Origin: Pseudomonas schmalbachii
GTDB lineage: Bacteria; Pseudomonadota; Gammaproteobacteria; Pseudomonadales; Pseudomonadaceae
Direction of reading: 5' to 3'
Assembly: GCF_017589465.1 (NCBI RefSeq)
Contig: NZ_JAELYA010000008.1
Span: 271,206 to 335,205 of the forward strand
Length of the DNA stretch: 64,000 bases
Shown here: positions 42,668 through 52,272 of the stretch, in pieces
Numbering within the stretch: position 1 is the first letter of the stretch
Layout of the letters: every line of letters begins with the position of its first letter
The notes under the pieces: generated by a model
Databases searched by the model: none
Seen by the model: only the letters and a program-made list of their open reading frames with translations
What the model was told of the DNA's origin: nothing
Made by a program: the position numbers and the translations under genes

Positions 42668-42739
42668 CGTAGGTTGGCGCTGAGCTTGCGAAGCCCAACG
42701 TCCAATGTTGGGCTTCACTGCGTTCAGCGCCAACCTGCG
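42668..42739. repeat. Intergenic inverted repeat (GTAGGTTGGCGCTGA type), copy 1
   Basis: Outer arms CGTAGGTTGGCGCTGA / TCAGCGCCAACCTGCG and inner arms AAGCCCAAC / GTTGGGCTT make a nearly continuous 72-base hairpin between agtD and rpe. A second copy is at 48.4 kb. Confidence 0.75.
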
Positions 42740-42831
42740 TCGGATCTACCTGCGATCCGGTCGAATAAGCGTCGTCCCCGCATACCGGCTACAATGCGCG
42801 CCATCCGTGATTCTTCTATCTGAGGTGCGCA

Positions 42832-43506
42832 ATGCAACCCTACGCCATCGCTCCGTCGATCCTGTCCGCCGATTTCGCCCGCCTGGGCGAGGATGTGGAC
42901 AAGGTGCTCGTCGCTGGCGCCGACATCGTCCACTTCGACGTGATGGACAACCACTACGTGCCGAACCTGACGATTGGTCCGATGGTCTGCTCGGCGTTGC
43001 GCAAGTACGGCGTCACCGCACCGATCGACGTGCACCTGATGGTCAAGCCGGTGGATCGCATCATCGGCGACTTCATCGAAGCCGGCGCCACCTACATCAC
43101 CTTCCACCCGGAAGCCTCCGAGCACATCGACCGCTCGCTGCAGCTGATCCGCGACGGCGGCTGCAAGGCCGGCCTGGTGTTCAACCCGGCGACCCCGCTG
43201 GACGCGCTGAAGTACGTGATGGACAAGGTCGACATGATCCTGCTGATGAGCGTCAACCCCGGCTTCGGCGGGCAGAAGTTCATCCCCGGCACCCTCGGCA
43301 AGCTGCGCGAGGCCCGCGCGCTGATCGAGGCCAGCGGCCGCGACATCCGCCTGGAGATCGACGGCGGGGTGAACGTGAAGAACATCCGCGAGATCGCTGA
43401 AGCGGGCGCCGACACCTTCGTCGCCGGTTCGGCGATCTTCAACGCGCCCGACTACGCCGAGGTAATCCGCACCATGCATGCCGAACTCGCCCAGGTCGGC
43501 AAGTGA
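42832..43506 (+). CDS. rpe: Ribulose-phosphate 3-epimerase
   Basis: Interconverts ribulose-5-phosphate and xylulose-5-phosphate in the pentose phosphate pathway. 224-residue TIM barrel: [34 protein letters not shown] (metal His/Asp), [22 protein letters not shown] and EIDGGVN. A TACAAT -10-like box stands about 40 bases upstream. Its TGA overlaps the gph ATG by one base. Confidence 0.97.
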   Translation: MQPYAIAPSILSADFARLGEDVDKVLVAGADIVHFDVMDNHYVPNLTIGPMVCSALRKYGVTAPIDVHLMVKPVDRIIGDFIEAGATYITFHPEASEHIDRSLQLIRDGGCKAGLVFNPATPLDALKYVMDKVDMILLMSVNPGFGGQKFIPGTLGKLREARALIEASGRDIRLEIDGGVNVKNIREIAEAGADTFVAGSAIFNAPDYAEVIRTMHAELAQVGK

Positions 43507-44327
43507 TGAGCGCCGCCGAGGCGTTGTTCGCTGTGCGCCTGCCGCGCCTGGTGATGTTCGACCTGGACGGCACCCTGGTCGATTCGGTACCCGACCTCGC
43601 GGCAGCCGTGGACAAGATGCTCGTCGCCCTCGGTCGTGAGCCGGCTGGCGTCGAGCAGGTCCGCCACTGGGTCGGCAACGGCGCGCGAGTACTGGTGCGC
43701 CGTGCCCTGGCCGGCGGCATCGAGCACGACGGCATCGGCGAGGAGGAGACCGAACGCGCTCTGGCGCTGTTCATGGACGCCTACGCCGACAGTCACACCC
43801 TGACCGAGGTCTATCCCGGGGTGGTGGAGACGCTCAAGTGGCTGAAGCGGCGCAAGGTCCAGATGGCGCTGATCACCAACAAGCCCGAGCGCTTCGTCGG
43901 CCCGCTGCTGGACGAGATGAAGCTGGGCAAGTTCTTCCGCTGGATCATCGGCGGCGACACCCTTCCGCAGCAGAAGCCCGATCCGGCCGCGCTGTTGCAC
44001 GTGATGAAAATGGCCAGGGTCAAGCCGGAGCACGCGCTGTTCATAGGCGACTCGCGCAACGACGTGCTGGCGGCCAAGGCCGCCGGCGTGTCCTGCGTCG
44101 GCCTCACCTACGGCTACAACCACGGCCGGCCGATTGCCGAGGAGTCGCCGGCGATGGTGCTGGACGACCTGCGCGAACTGCTGCCTTGCCTGGAGCCAGG
44201 CTCTGCGATAGTGTTGCCGGACAACTGCGCTCCCGCCCAAAGAGATCGAATCGTGTTGGTGACGGTTACCTGCAAACTCTGGATGAAGGTCATCAAGGCC
44301 CTGGCCCGCTGGCGCTGGCGCGCCTGA
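43506..44327 (+). CDS. gph: Phosphoglycolate phosphatase
   Basis: HAD phosphatase that removes 2-phosphoglycolate. 273 residues: nucleophile motif [15 protein letters not shown], motif [10 protein letters not shown], and motif [21 protein letters not shown]. The C-terminus runs about 20 residues beyond the E. coli enzyme with the odd basic, Trp-rich tail [16 protein letters not shown] directly before trpE. That tail reads like a trp leader peptide in the same frame, listed separately. Start ATG at 43506 preferred to the GTG three bases earlier. Confidence 0.94.
   Translation: MSAAEALFAVRLPRLVMFDLDGTLVDSVPDLAAAVDKMLVALGREPAGVEQVRHWVGNGARVLVRRALAGGIEHDGIGEEETERALALFMDAYADSHTLTEVYPGVVETLKWLKRRKVQMALITNKPERFVGPLLDEMKLGKFFRWIIGGDTLPQQKPDPAALLHVMKMARVKPEHALFIGDSRNDVLAAKAAGVSCVGLTYGYNHGRPIAEESPAMVLDDLRELLPCLEPGSAIVLPDNCAPAQRDRIVLVTVTCKLWMKVIKALARWRWRA
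44283..44327 (+). promoter_or_regulatory. Candidate trp leader peptide nested in the gph tail
   Basis: ATG at 44283 opens a 14-codon frame [14 protein letters not shown] ending at the gph stop, with Trp codons at 44310 and 44316, 72 bases before trpE. Downstream, GCCGG/CCGGC (44338-44342, 44347-44351) can form a hairpin, and CGCGCC (44319-44324) can pair instead with GGCGCG (44349-44354). Attenuation of trpE is known in P. putida. The hairpin lacks a proper T-run and the ribosome site is weak, so this is a candidate only. Confidence 0.45.
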
Positions 44328-44398
44328 CACATCCCTGGCCGGAATCCCGGCGCGTTTGCACACAACCCGTTTCACCGCTTCCTCACACGAGGCCGATC

Positions 44399-45886
44399 AT
44401 GACTCGCGAAGAATTCCAGCGGCTGGCCGCCGAAGGCTACAACCGCATCCCCCTGACCTGCGAAACCCTCGCCGACTTCGATACCCCGCTGTCGATCTAC
44501 CTGAAACTCGCCGACGGGCCGAACACCTATCTGCTCGAATCCGTGCAGGGCGGCGAGAAGTGGGGCCGCTACTCGATCATCGGCCTGCCCAGCCGCACCG
44601 TGCTGCGCGTCCATGGCCACACGGCGAGCATCAAGGTCGACGACGTCGAGACCGAGCGTTTCGAGTGCGAAGACCCGCTGGCCTTCGTCGAAGAGTTCAA
44701 GAACCGCTACCGCGTACCGACCCTGCCGGGGCTGCCGCGCTTCAACGGCGGGCTGGTCGGCTACTTCGGCTATGACTGCGTGCGCTACGTCGAGAAGCGT
44801 CTGGCGCAGTGTCCGAACCCGGATCCGCTGGGCAATCCGGACATCCTGCTGATGGTTTCCGACGCCGTGGTGGTGTTCGACAACCTGGCCGGCAAGATGC
44901 ACGCCATCGTCCTCGCCGATCCGGCCGAGGCGAATGCCTACGAGAACGGCCATGCGCGCCTGGAAGAGCTGCTGGAGCACCTGCGCCAGCCGATCACCCC
45001 GCGCCGCGGCCTCGACTTCAGCGCGGTGAACGCGCCGGAGCCGCAGTTCCGCGCCAGCTTCACCCGCGAGGACTACGAGCGCGCGGTGGATACCGTCAAG
45101 GAATACATCCTCGCCGGCGACTGCATGCAGGTAGTGCCGTCGCAGCGCATGTCCATCGACTTCAGCGCCGCGCCCATCGACCTGTACCGCGCGCTACGCT
45201 GCTTCAACCCGACGCCGTACATGTACTTCTTCAACTTCGGTGACTTCCACGTGGTGGGCAGTTCGCCGGAAGTGTTGGTGCGCGTCGAGGACGGCCTGGT
45301 CACCGTGCGCCCGATCGCCGGCACCCGCCCGCGCGGCGCCACCGAAGAGGCCGACGTGGCACTGGAAGAGGACCTGCTGTCCGACGCCAAGGAACTGGCC
45401 GAACACCTGATGCTGATCGACCTCGGCCGCAACGACGTCGGCCGCGTCTCCGAGACCGGCACGGTGAAGGTCACCGAGAAGATGGTGATCGAGCGCTACT
45501 CCAACGTCATGCACATCGTTTCCAACGTGAACGGCCATCTGAAGGCCGGCATGAGCGCGATGGATGCCCTGCGCGCCATCCTCCCGGCCGGCACCCTGTC
45601 CGGCGCGCCGAAGATCCGCGCCATGGAAATCATCGACGAACTGGAGCCGGTCAAGCGTGGCGTCTACGGCGGCGCGGTCGGCTACCTGGCGTGGAACGGC
45701 AACATGGACACCGCCATCGCCATCCGCACCGCGGTGATCAAGAACGGCGAGCTGCACGTGCAGGCCGGCGGCGGCATCGTCGCCGACTCGGTTCCGGCGC
45801 TGGAGTGGGAAGAAACCATCAACAAGCGCCGCGCCATGTTCCGCGCGGTCGCGCTGGCCGAACACACCGCCAAGATGCAGGGTTGA
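44399..45886 (+). CDS. trpE: Anthranilate synthase component I
   Basis: Makes anthranilate from chorismate, with ammonia supplied by TrpG. 495 residues: N-terminal feedback-inhibition region with [19 protein letters not shown], the catalytic core FVVG-like [42 protein letters not shown], and [20 protein letters not shown]. The ATG at 44399 follows CGAGG. Only 11 bases separate it from trpG. In P. aeruginosa PAO1 the R2/F2 pyocin genes lie at this junction; here it is empty. Confidence 0.97.
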   Translation: MTREEFQRLAAEGYNRIPLTCETLADFDTPLSIYLKLADGPNTYLLESVQGGEKWGRYSIIGLPSRTVLRVHGHTASIKVDDVETERFECEDPLAFVEEFKNRYRVPTLPGLPRFNGGLVGYFGYDCVRYVEKRLAQCPNPDPLGNPDILLMVSDAVVVFDNLAGKMHAIVLADPAEANAYENGHARLEELLEHLRQPITPRRGLDFSAVNAPEPQFRASFTREDYERAVDTVKEYILAGDCMQVVPSQRMSIDFSAAPIDLYRALRCFNPTPYMYFFNFGDFHVVGSSPEVLVRVEDGLVTVRPIAGTRPRGATEEADVALEEDLLSDAKELAEHLMLIDLGRNDVGRVSETGTVKVTEKMVIERYSNVMHIVSNVNGHLKAGMSAMDALRAILPAGTLSGAPKIRAMEIIDELEPVKRGVYGGAVGYLAWNGNMDTAIAIRTAVIKNGELHVQAGGGIVADSVPALEWEETINKRRAMFRAVALAEHTAKMQG

Positions 45887-45897
45887 GGAGTACCGCC

Positions 45898-46494
45898 ATG
45901 CTGCTGATGATCGACAACTACGACTCCTTTACCTACAACCTGGTGCAGTACTTCGCCGAGCTGAAGGCCGATATCCACGTCATTCGCAACGACGAGCTGA
46001 GCGTCGAGCAGATCGCCGCGCTGCAGCCCGAGCGCATCGTCCTCTCGCCCGGCCCGTGCACGCCGAACGAAGCCGGCGTGTCGCTGGCGGTGATCGAGCA
46101 CTTTTCCGGCAAGCTGCCGCTGCTCGGCGTCTGTCTCGGCCACCAGTCCATCGGCCAGGCCTTCGGCGGCGACGTGGTGCGCGCGCGCCAGGTGATGCAC
46201 GGCAAGACCAGCCCGGTCTACCACACCGACCAGGGCGTGTTCGCCGGCCTGAACAATCCGCTGACCCAGACCCGCTACCACTCGCTGGTGGTCAAGCGCG
46301 AGACCCTGCCGGACTGCCTGGAAATCACCGCCTGGACCCAGCATGAAGACGGCTCGGTCGACGAGATCATGGGCCTGCGGCACAAGACCCTGAACGTCGA
46401 GGGCGTGCAGTTCCACCCGGAATCGATCCTCTCCGAACAGGGCCACGAGATGCTGGCCAACTTCCTCAAGCAGAGCGGAGGCGTGCGCGCATGA
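45898..46494 (+). CDS. trpG: Anthranilate synthase component II (glutamine amidotransferase)
   Basis: Class I glutaminase giving ammonia to TrpE. 198 residues: [17 protein letters not shown], oxyanion [10 protein letters not shown], nucleophile Cys79 in [15 protein letters not shown], and the catalytic His/Glu in [16 protein letters not shown] precedes the ATG at 45898. Start of trpD overlaps its stop by four bases. A separate p-aminobenzoate role (PabA) is possible, as in other bacteria, but the trp context is clear. Confidence 0.96.
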   Translation: MLLMIDNYDSFTYNLVQYFAELKADIHVIRNDELSVEQIAALQPERIVLSPGPCTPNEAGVSLAVIEHFSGKLPLLGVCLGHQSIGQAFGGDVVRARQVMHGKTSPVYHTDQGVFAGLNNPLTQTRYHSLVVKRETLPDCLEITAWTQHEDGSVDEIMGLRHKTLNVEGVQFHPESILSEQGHEMLANFLKQSGGVRA

Positions 46495-47540
46495 ACATCA
46501 AGGAAGCCCTGAACCGCGTGGTCAACCAGCTCGACCTCTCCACCGAGGAAATGCAGGACGTGATGCGCGAGATCATGACCGGGCAGTGCACCGACGCGCA
46601 GATCGGCGCCTTCCTCATGGGCATGCGCATGAAGAGCGAGACCATCGACGAGATCGTCGGCGCCGTCTCGGTGATGCGCGAGCTGGCGGAGAAGGTCGAA
46701 CTGCCGAGCCTGAACAATGTGGTCGACGTGGTCGGCACCGGTGGCGACGGGGCGAATATCTTCAACGTTTCCTCGGCGTCGGCCTTCGTCGTCGCCGCGG
46801 CGGGTGGCAAGGTGGCCAAGCACGGCAACCGCGCGGTGTCCGGCAAGAGCGGCAGCGCCGACCTGCTGGAAGCGGCCGGCATCTACCTGGACCTGCACGC
46901 CGAACAGGTGGCGCGCTGCATTGATGCGGTCGGCGTCGGCTTCATGTTCGCCCAGGTCCACCACAAGGCCATGAAGTACGCCGCCAGCCCGCGCCGCGAG
47001 CTGGGCCTGCGCACCCTGTTCAACATGCTCGGCCCGCTGACCAACCCGGCGGGCGTCAGGCATCAGGTGGTCGGCGTGTTCAACCAGGCGCTGTGCCGTC
47101 CGCTCGCCGAAGTGCTCAAGCGCCTAGGTGGCGAGCATATCCTGGTGGTGCATTCGCGCGACGGGCTGGATGAGTTCAGCCTCGCCGCGCCGACCCACGT
47201 CGCCGAACTGAAGGACGGCGAAATCCGCGAGTACGAGGTGCAGCCGGAAGATTTCGGCATCAGGAGCCAGAGCCTGATCGGCCTGACCGTCGACAGCCCG
47301 CAGCAATCGCTGGAGCTGATCCGCGATGCCCTCGGCCGGCGCAAGACCGAGGCCGGGCAGAAGGCCGCCGATCTGATCATATTGAACGCTGGTGCCGCGC
47401 TGTACGCAGCCGACCTGGCGACCAGCATGCACGAAGGTATGCGCCTGGCCAACGATGCCCTGCACACCGGCCTGGCCAAGGAAAAAATGGAAGAACTGGC
47501 GGCCTTCACCGCCGTTTACCGAGAGGAGAACGCACAGTGA
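46491..47540 (+). CDS. trpD: Anthranilate phosphoribosyltransferase
   Basis: Joins anthranilate to PRPP. 349 residues: [20 protein letters not shown] (PRPP loop), [19 protein letters not shown], and the nucleoside phosphorylase family III fold. Four-base overlaps at both ends with trpG and trpC show tight coupling. Confidence 0.97.
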   Translation: MNIKEALNRVVNQLDLSTEEMQDVMREIMTGQCTDAQIGAFLMGMRMKSETIDEIVGAVSVMRELAEKVELPSLNNVVDVVGTGGDGANIFNVSSASAFVVAAAGGKVAKHGNRAVSGKSGSADLLEAAGIYLDLHAEQVARCIDAVGVGFMFAQVHHKAMKYAASPRRELGLRTLFNMLGPLTNPAGVRHQVVGVFNQALCRPLAEVLKRLGGEHILVVHSRDGLDEFSLAAPTHVAELKDGEIREYEVQPEDFGIRSQSLIGLTVDSPQQSLELIRDALGRRKTEAGQKAADLIILNAGAALYAADLATSMHEGMRLANDALHTGLAKEKMEELAAFTAVYREENAQ

Positions 47541-48373
47541 GTGTGCCCACGGTTCTGCAGAAGATCCTTGCCCGCAAGGTCGAAGAAGTCGCCGAACGCA
47601 GTTCCCGCGTCAGCCTTGCCGAGCTGGAACAGCTGGCACGCAGCGCGGATGCCCCGCGCGGTTTCGCCAATGCGCTGCTGGAGCGCGCCAGGCGCAAGGA
47701 GCCGGCGGTGATCGCCGAGATCAAGAAGGCTTCGCCGAGCAAGGGCGTGCTGCGCGAGAACTTCGTGCCGGCCGAGATCGCCCGCAGCTACCAGGAAGGC
47801 GGCGCCGCCTGCCTGTCGGTGCTGACTGACGTGGACTTCTTCCTCGGCAGCGATGCCTACCTGAAGGAAGCCCGCGCGGCCTGCAAGCTGCCGGTGATCC
47901 GCAAGGATTTCATGATCGATCCCTACCAGGTGGTCGAGGCGCGCGCCATCGGCGCCGACTGCATCCTGCTGATCGTTTCCGCCCTGGAAGACACGCGCAT
48001 GGCCGAACTGGCCGCGGTGGCCAAGGACTTCAATCTCGACGTGCTGGTCGAAGTGCACGACCGCGAGGAGCTGGAGCGGGCGCTGAACACGCTGGATACC
48101 CCGCTGGTCGGCATCAACAACCGTAACCTGCACACCTTCGAAGTCAGCCTGGAAACCACACTCGACCTGCTGCCGAGCATCCCGCGCGATCGCCTGGTGG
48201 TCACCGAAAGCGGCATCCTCAACCGTGCCGATGTCGAGCTGATGGAAGTCAGCGAGGTGTACGCATTCCTGGTTGGCGAAGCGTTCATGCGTGCCGACGA
48301 GCCGGGCACCGAGCTGAAGCGCCTGTTCTTCCCGGATCGCAACAAGGTCGTGCTGGCTGCCGATCCCGACTGA
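47537..48373 (+). CDS. trpC: Indole-3-glycerol phosphate synthase
   Basis: Closes the indole ring from CdRP. 278-residue TIM barrel without a fused TrpF domain: [19 protein letters not shown] (catalytic Lys and Glu), [32 protein letters not shown], and [17 protein letters not shown] start at 47537 overlapping trpD. trpF and trpBA are not in this window, as usual for pseudomonads. Last gene of the trp unit, followed by a repeat and a terminator. Confidence 0.97.
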   Translation: MSVPTVLQKILARKVEEVAERSSRVSLAELEQLARSADAPRGFANALLERARRKEPAVIAEIKKASPSKGVLRENFVPAEIARSYQEGGAACLSVLTDVDFFLGSDAYLKEARAACKLPVIRKDFMIDPYQVVEARAIGADCILLIVSALEDTRMAELAAVAKDFNLDVLVEVHDREELERALNTLDTPLVGINNRNLHTFEVSLETTLDLLPSIPRDRLVVTESGILNRADVELMEVSEVYAFLVGEAFMRADEPGTELKRLFFPDRNKVVLAADPD

Positions 48374-48382
48374 TTATCGAGG

Positions 48383-48472
48383 CGTAGGTTGGCGCTGAGC
48401 GCAGCGAAGCCCAACATCTGGCAGGCGTCGCTTCGTTGGGCTTCGTCGCTTCGCTCCTCAGCCCAACCTGCG
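48383..48472. repeat. Intergenic inverted repeat (GTAGGTTGGCGCTGA type), copy 2
   Basis: Left arm CGTAGGTTGGCGCTGAGC and right arm CTCAGCCCAACCTGCG enclose CGAAGCCCAAC / GTTGGGCTTCG arms. Same family as the 42.67 kb copy but with a longer middle. It stands 10 bases after the trpC stop. Confidence 0.75.
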
Positions 48473-48495
48473 CTCTGATCCGCGTTGGACAAAAA

Positions 48496-48521
48496 AAGAA
48501 GCCGGCTGATGCCGGCTTCTT
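48496..48521. terminator. Bidirectional terminator between trpC and vfr
   Basis: AAGAAGCCGGC (48496-48506), loop TGAT, GCCGGCTTCTT (48511-48521), with A-run on the left and T-rich sequence on the right, so it can serve both convergent genes. Confidence 0.85.
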
Positions 48522-48536
48522 CATTTCTGCGGTGAT

Positions 48537-49181
48537 TCAGCGCGTGCCGAACACCACCATGGTCTTGCCCTTCACATAGACCAGACCCTGTTCCTCCAGG
48601 CCCTTCAATACGCGGCCGACCATCTCCCGCGAGCAGCCGACGATGCGGCCGATTTCCTGGCGGGTGATCTTGATCTGCATGCCGTCCGGGTGGGTCATGG
48701 CGTCCGGCTGCTGGCACAGGTCGAGCAGGGTGCGGGCGACGCGGCCGGTGACGTCGAGGAAGGCCAGGTCGCCGACCTTGCGGGTGGTCTTGCGCAGGCG
48801 TTCGGCCATCTGGCTGCCGAGGGTGAAGAGGATTTCCGGATCGTGCTGGCTCAGTTCGCGGAACTTGGCGTAGCTGATCTCCGCCACTTCGCACTCGCTC
48901 TTGGCGCGAACCCAGGCGCTGCGCTCCTGGCCGATGCTGCCTTCCTTGTCGAAGAGCCCCATCTCTCCGAAGAAGTCGCCAGTGTTGAGATAGCCGATGA
49001 TCATTTCGCGGCCGTCGTCATCCTCGATCAGTACGGTGACCGAGCCCTTGATGATGAAGAACAGGCTTTCGCAACGGTCGCCCGCATAGATGATGGTGCT
49101 TTTGGCGGTGTAGCGACGGCGGTGGCAATGCGCGAGCAGCTTGTCGAAGTTCTTTGGTTTGGGTGTGAGGGTGATAGCCAT
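48537..49181 (-). CDS. vfr: cAMP-responsive global regulator Vfr (CRP family)
   Basis: DNA-binding regulator of virulence, twitching and quorum-sensing genes in P. aeruginosa. 214 residues: the cyclic-nucleotide domain contains [33 protein letters not shown] and [15 protein letters not shown] (phosphate-binding cassette), and the C-terminal helix-turn-helix is [20 protein letters not shown]. It differs from P. aeruginosa Vfr as I recall it by an extra residue or so in the [11 protein letters not shown] loop. The start [15 protein letters not shown] at 49181 matches homologues. The 362-base upstream gap holds no other gene I can support; a TACAAT box near 49357 is a weak rightward promoter candidate. 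Confidence 0.95.
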   Translation of the reverse strand: MAITLTPKPKNFDKLLAHCHRRRYTAKSTIIYAGDRCESLFFIIKGSVTVLIEDDDGREMIIGYLNTGDFFGEMGLFDKEGSIGQERSAWVRAKSECEVAEISYAKFRELSQHDPEILFTLGSQMAERLRKTTRKVGDLAFLDVTGRVARTLLDLCQQPDAMTHPDGMQIKITRQEIGRIVGCSREMVGRVLKGLEEQGLVYVKGKTMVVFGTR

Positions 49182-49543
49182 GCCCGAGTCCCGGAAATTT
49201 AAGAAAGGCCCTTTGCACAACAGGCGTTATTTGTTTGTTATGTGCAGCGCGCCGTTTCCCTAGCGACTCCCCCTCGCCATCAAGCTGGCGAACTGCGTTT
49301 TTGTGCTCCCGTGCTTTTACGTAAAGCGGCATGAGCTTAACAGACGCAGTGTTCCCTACAATCAGAAACCTGGAACGTCCGTCAGAGGATTTTCTGAGAG
49401 TGTGCCATTTTGGTGGCGTCAAATTAAGTGTCAGACAATGCGCAGCGCCCTGGATTTGCGACGCAGCTAACAGCGCGGGGAGAGGGCTCGACTCGATTGC
49501 CCCTGTGTTAATCTGTCGCCCCTTTTTTTCGGCGGAGCACTCG

Positions 49544-49966
49544 ATGAAAGCGCGTATCCAGTGGGCAGGCGAGGCCATGTTCCTCGGCGAGTCCGGCAGC
49601 GGCCATGTGGTGGTGATGGATGGCCCACCGGAAAACGGTGGCCGCAACCTCGGCGTTCGGCCGATGGAAATGCTGCTGCTCGGCCTGGGCGGCTGCACCA
49701 ACTTCGACGTGGTCAGCATCCTGAAGAAAAGCCGCCAGCCGGTGGAAAGCTGCGAGGCCTTCCTCGACGCCGAGCGTGCCGGTGAGGACCCGAAGGTGTT
49801 CACCAGGATACACGTGCATTTCGTGGTCAAGGGCCGCGGTCTGAAGGAAGCGCAGGTCAAGCGCGCGGTCGAGCTGTCGGCGGAGAAGTACTGCTCGGCC
49901 TCGATCATGCTCGCTCGTGGCGGCGTGGAGATCACCCACGACTACGAGATCGTCGAACTCGGCTGA
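49544..49966 (+). CDS. OsmC/Ohr family protein
   Basis: 140-residue peroxiredoxin-like protein of the OsmC superfamily, YhfA-type. GLGGCTNFDVVSILKK holds the first catalytic Cys, and AEKYCSASIMLARGGVEITH holds the second, so thiol peroxidase activity is plausible. The ATG at 49544 follows GGCGGAG. Divergent from vfr, and the same neighbour is found in P. aeruginosa as I recall. The substrate (organic hydroperoxides in relatives) is inferred. Confidence 0.9.
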   Translation: MKARIQWAGEAMFLGESGSGHVVVMDGPPENGGRNLGVRPMEMLLLGLGGCTNFDVVSILKKSRQPVESCEAFLDAERAGEDPKVFTRIHVHFVVKGRGLKEAQVKRAVELSAEKYCSASIMLARGGVEITHDYEIVELG

Positions 49967-50045
49967 CATCCTTTCATCATCGGAGTGGCGCAAACTCTGG
50001 TGCGGGGCCTTCGACCTCTGCATAATGCGCCACCTTTTTTCGGGG

Positions 50046-50062
50046 CTTGCCGCCCCGGCAAG
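50046..50062 (+). other. Hairpin in the speD leader
   Basis: CTTGCCG, CCC, CGGCAAG: 7-bp stem preceded by TTTTTT and by a CATAAT -10-like box at about 50022. It is in the 209-base OsmC-speD gap, 114 bases before the speD start. It may belong to a structured leader; nothing more can be said from sequence. Confidence 0.35.
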
Positions 50063-50175
50063 CAACCACAATCGCCATCGCGAAGAGGTGTAAACCGTCC
50101 TACGCAGGTGCGTCGTCCGCATCTGACGGGCATGCTCAATCACGCGGCAGAGCCGCATTGACGAGAGTTTCCACG

Positions 50176-50970
50176 GTGAAAAGCAAACTCAAGCTCCACG
50201 GGTTCAACAACCTGACGAAGACCTTGAGCTTCAACATCTATGACATCTGCTATGCCGAGACGCCTGAAGACCAGCAGGCCTACGTGCAGTACATCGACGA
50301 AGAGTACGATGCTGAACGTCTCACGCAGATCCTCACCGATGTTGTCGACATCATTGGCGCGAACATCCTGAACATCGCCCGTCAGGATTACGATCCGCAA
50401 GGCGCCAGCGTAACCATCCTGATCTCCGAGCAGCCGGTCGAGCCGACCGAAAGCCAGATCGAGGAATCCCCAGGGCCGCTGCCGGAAACCATCCTGGCGC
50501 ACCTGGACAAGAGCCATATCACCGTGCACACCTATCCGGAAATCCATCCGGTGGAAGGCATCGCCACGTTCCGCGTGGACATCGACGTCTCCACCTGCGG
50601 CGTGATTTCTCCGCTGAAGGCGCTGAACTACCTGATCCACCAGTTCGACTCGGACATCGTCACCGTGGACTACCGCGTGCGCGGCTTCACCCGTGACGTG
50701 GAAGGCAAGAAGCACTTCATCGACCACGCGATCAACTCGATCCAGAACTATCTCTCCGACGACACGTACGAGGCATACCAGATGACCGACGTGAACGTGT
50801 ACCAGGAGAACATGTTCCATACCAAGATGCTGCTGAAGGACTTCGAGCTGGACAACTACCTGTTCGGCGACGCCACCCGCACCCTGTCGGCGGAGCAGCG
50901 CAAGCAGGTGGAAGAACGCCTGCGTCACGAGATGCTGGAGATCTTCTACGCGCGCAACATGCCGCACTGA
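50176..50970 (+). CDS. speD: S-adenosylmethionine decarboxylase proenzyme
   Basis: Provides decarboxylated SAM for spermidine synthesis. 264 residues of the E. coli-like class 1A enzyme; the self-cleavage site giving the pyruvoyl group is between Lys112 and Ser113 in [14 protein letters not shown]. Other conserved tracts are [18 protein letters not shown] and [18 protein letters not shown]. The start is GTG at 50176 with GAGAG upstream. No speE is adjacent. A good terminator follows. Confidence 0.96.
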   Translation: MKSKLKLHGFNNLTKTLSFNIYDICYAETPEDQQAYVQYIDEEYDAERLTQILTDVVDIIGANILNIARQDYDPQGASVTILISEQPVEPTESQIEESPGPLPETILAHLDKSHITVHTYPEIHPVEGIATFRVDIDVSTCGVISPLKALNYLIHQFDSDIVTVDYRVRGFTRDVEGKKHFIDHAINSIQNYLSDDTYEAYQMTDVNVYQENMFHTKMLLKDFELDNYLFGDATRTLSAEQRKQVEERLRHEMLEIFYARNMPH

Positions 50971-50983
50971 GGATCGACTCCAA

Positions 50984-51020
50984 AAGAAGAGGGCGCCTGC
51001 ATGGCGCCCTTTTCTTTTTC
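50984..51020 (+). terminator. Rho-independent terminator after speD
   Basis: AGGGCGCC (50990-50997) / GGCGCCCT (51003-51010) stem, then TTTTCTTTTT. Confidence 0.88.
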
Positions 51021-51111
51021 TGTAGGAGCCAGCTTGCTGGCGATCCAGGGATTCCGCCTGGCAGCGTATTGCCGGCTGACACCATCGATCGCCAGCAAGC
51101 TGGCTTCTACA
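51021..51111. repeat. REP-like inverted repeat (TGTAGGAGCCAGCTTGCTGG)
   Basis: 25-base left arm starting TGTAGGAGCCAGCTTGCTGG and its complement at 51087-51111, with one unpaired change (GGAG versus TTCT end). It fills the gap between the convergent speD and coq7 genes. Confidence 0.8.
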
Positions 51112-51120
51112 GGAGAGGCT

Positions 51121-51768
51121 TCAGATCCGGTACGTGGTCTTGGTCATCACCTTCGACAGCAGGGTCATGCCCAGCTTTACCGGCGCCGGGAAGCGCAAAC
51201 CGCCGGCATCCAGGGCGCTGTTGGCATGGTGCTGCTCGTCGCTGCGCATCTGTTCGAGGATCGCGCGGCTTTTCTGGTCCTCGGCGGGGATTTCCGCGAG
51301 GTGTTCGTCGAGGTGCTTGCACACCTGGTCTTCGGTGGCGGCGACGAAACCGAGGCTGACGCGGTCGCTGATCAGCCCGGCCACTGCGCCGACGCCGAAG
51401 GACATGCCATAGAACAGCGGGTTGAGCAGGCTCGGCCGGCTGCCGAGTTCGCGGATGCGCTGCTCGCACCAGGCGAGGTGGTCGACTTCCTCGTCCGCCG
51501 CATCTTCCATGGCCTTGCGGATATTCGGCAGCTTGGCGGTCAACGCCTGCCCCTGGTAGAGCGCCTGGGCGCAGACCTCGCCGGTGTGGTTCACCCGCAT
51601 CAGGCCGGCGACGTGGCGGGCGTCCTCTTCGCTCAGTTCGGCGTCCGGCTGCACGATGGCGGGCGACGGTCGCGCCGGATGGCCGGCGAACGGCAGCAGG
51701 GTGCGCATGGCGGCATCGGCCTGCAGCAGGAAACGGTCGACGGGCGAGTAGTGACGTTCGGCGGACAT
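51121..51768 (-). CDS. coq7: Demethoxyubiquinone hydroxylase Coq7
   Basis: Di-iron hydroxylase for the penultimate ubiquinone step, used by Pseudomonas where E. coli has UbiF. 215 residues. Ferritin-like iron ligands are visible in [27 protein letters not shown] (E-E-x-x-H) and [10 protein letters not shown] (E-x-H-H). Start [14 protein letters not shown] with GGAGGTAC upstream. Convergent with speD across a REP-like element. Confidence 0.94.
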   Translation of the reverse strand: MSAERHYSPVDRFLLQADAAMRTLLPFAGHPARPSPAIVQPDAELSEEDARHVAGLMRVNHTGEVCAQALYQGQALTAKLPNIRKAMEDAADEEVDHLAWCEQRIRELGSRPSLLNPLFYGMSFGVGAVAGLISDRVSLGFVAATEDQVCKHLDEHLAEIPAEDQKSRAILEQMRSDEQHHANSALDAGGLRFPAPVKLGMTLLSKVMTKTTYRI

Positions 51769-51864
51769 GGCGTACCTCCGGAAGAAATATCGCGCGCCAG
51801 TTTAGCGGAATGGGCGGGCCAGGTCTTGCCGCAGGGCAGTGGGAAAGTGTCGTAGGACGCCCGC

Positions 51865-52203
51865 TCAGCCCGGCGGCCAGTGCATCGCCCGCTGGCCAAG
51901 CACATGCATGTGGATGTGATGGACCGTCTGGCCGCCGAGGTCGTTGCAGTTCATCACCACCCGGAAGCCTTCCGCGCAGCCCTGCTCCAGCGCCAGTTGC
52001 TGCGCGGTATGCAGGATATGGCCGGTCAGCGGCTTGTCCGCCTCGGTGAGGTCGTTGAGGGTCGGGATGTGCTTCTTCGGTATGACCAGGAAATGCACCG
52101 GCGCCTGCGGGTTGATGTCGTGGAAGGCGACCACCTGGTCGTCCTCGTAGAACTTGCGCGCGGGAATTTCCCCGGTCACGATCTTGCAGAACAGACAGTT
52201 CAC
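51865..52203 (-). CDS. HIT family protein (HinT-like purine nucleoside phosphoramidase)
   Basis: 112 residues. The histidine triad is VHHIHMHVLGQ, with N-terminal CLFCKIVTGEIPARKFYED. The GTG at 52203 is chosen because GGAGG lies seven bases before it and the family starts at CLFCKI; an ATG 24 bases upstream is unlikely. HinT enzymes hydrolyse adenosine 5'-phosphoramidates. Divergent from the AAA+ ATPase gene. Confidence 0.92.
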   Translation of the reverse strand: MNCLFCKIVTGEIPARKFYEDDQVVAFHDINPQAPVHFLVIPKKHIPTLNDLTEADKPLTGHILHTAQQLALEQGCAEGFRVVMNCNDLGGQTVHHIHMHVLGQRAMHWPPG

Positions 52204-52272
52204 GGAAGTGCCTCCGGCCTGGGTCATGCGGCCTGAGTGTAACGGCCGGGGCGGCAATCGCAAGGAGCCTGC

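Noticed and set aside
43838..44398. Upstream extension of TrpE into gph
   Set aside because: Same frame is open but overlaps gph fully; TrpE family starts at [13 protein letters not shown] with a ribosome site.
49182..49543. Small RNA gene in the vfr-OsmC gap
   Set aside because: A weak -10 box is present but no terminator or conserved structure could be recognised.
49182..49543. Vfr autoregulatory site (TGTGA-N6-TCACA type)
   Set aside because: No half-sites with adequate match were found by eye.
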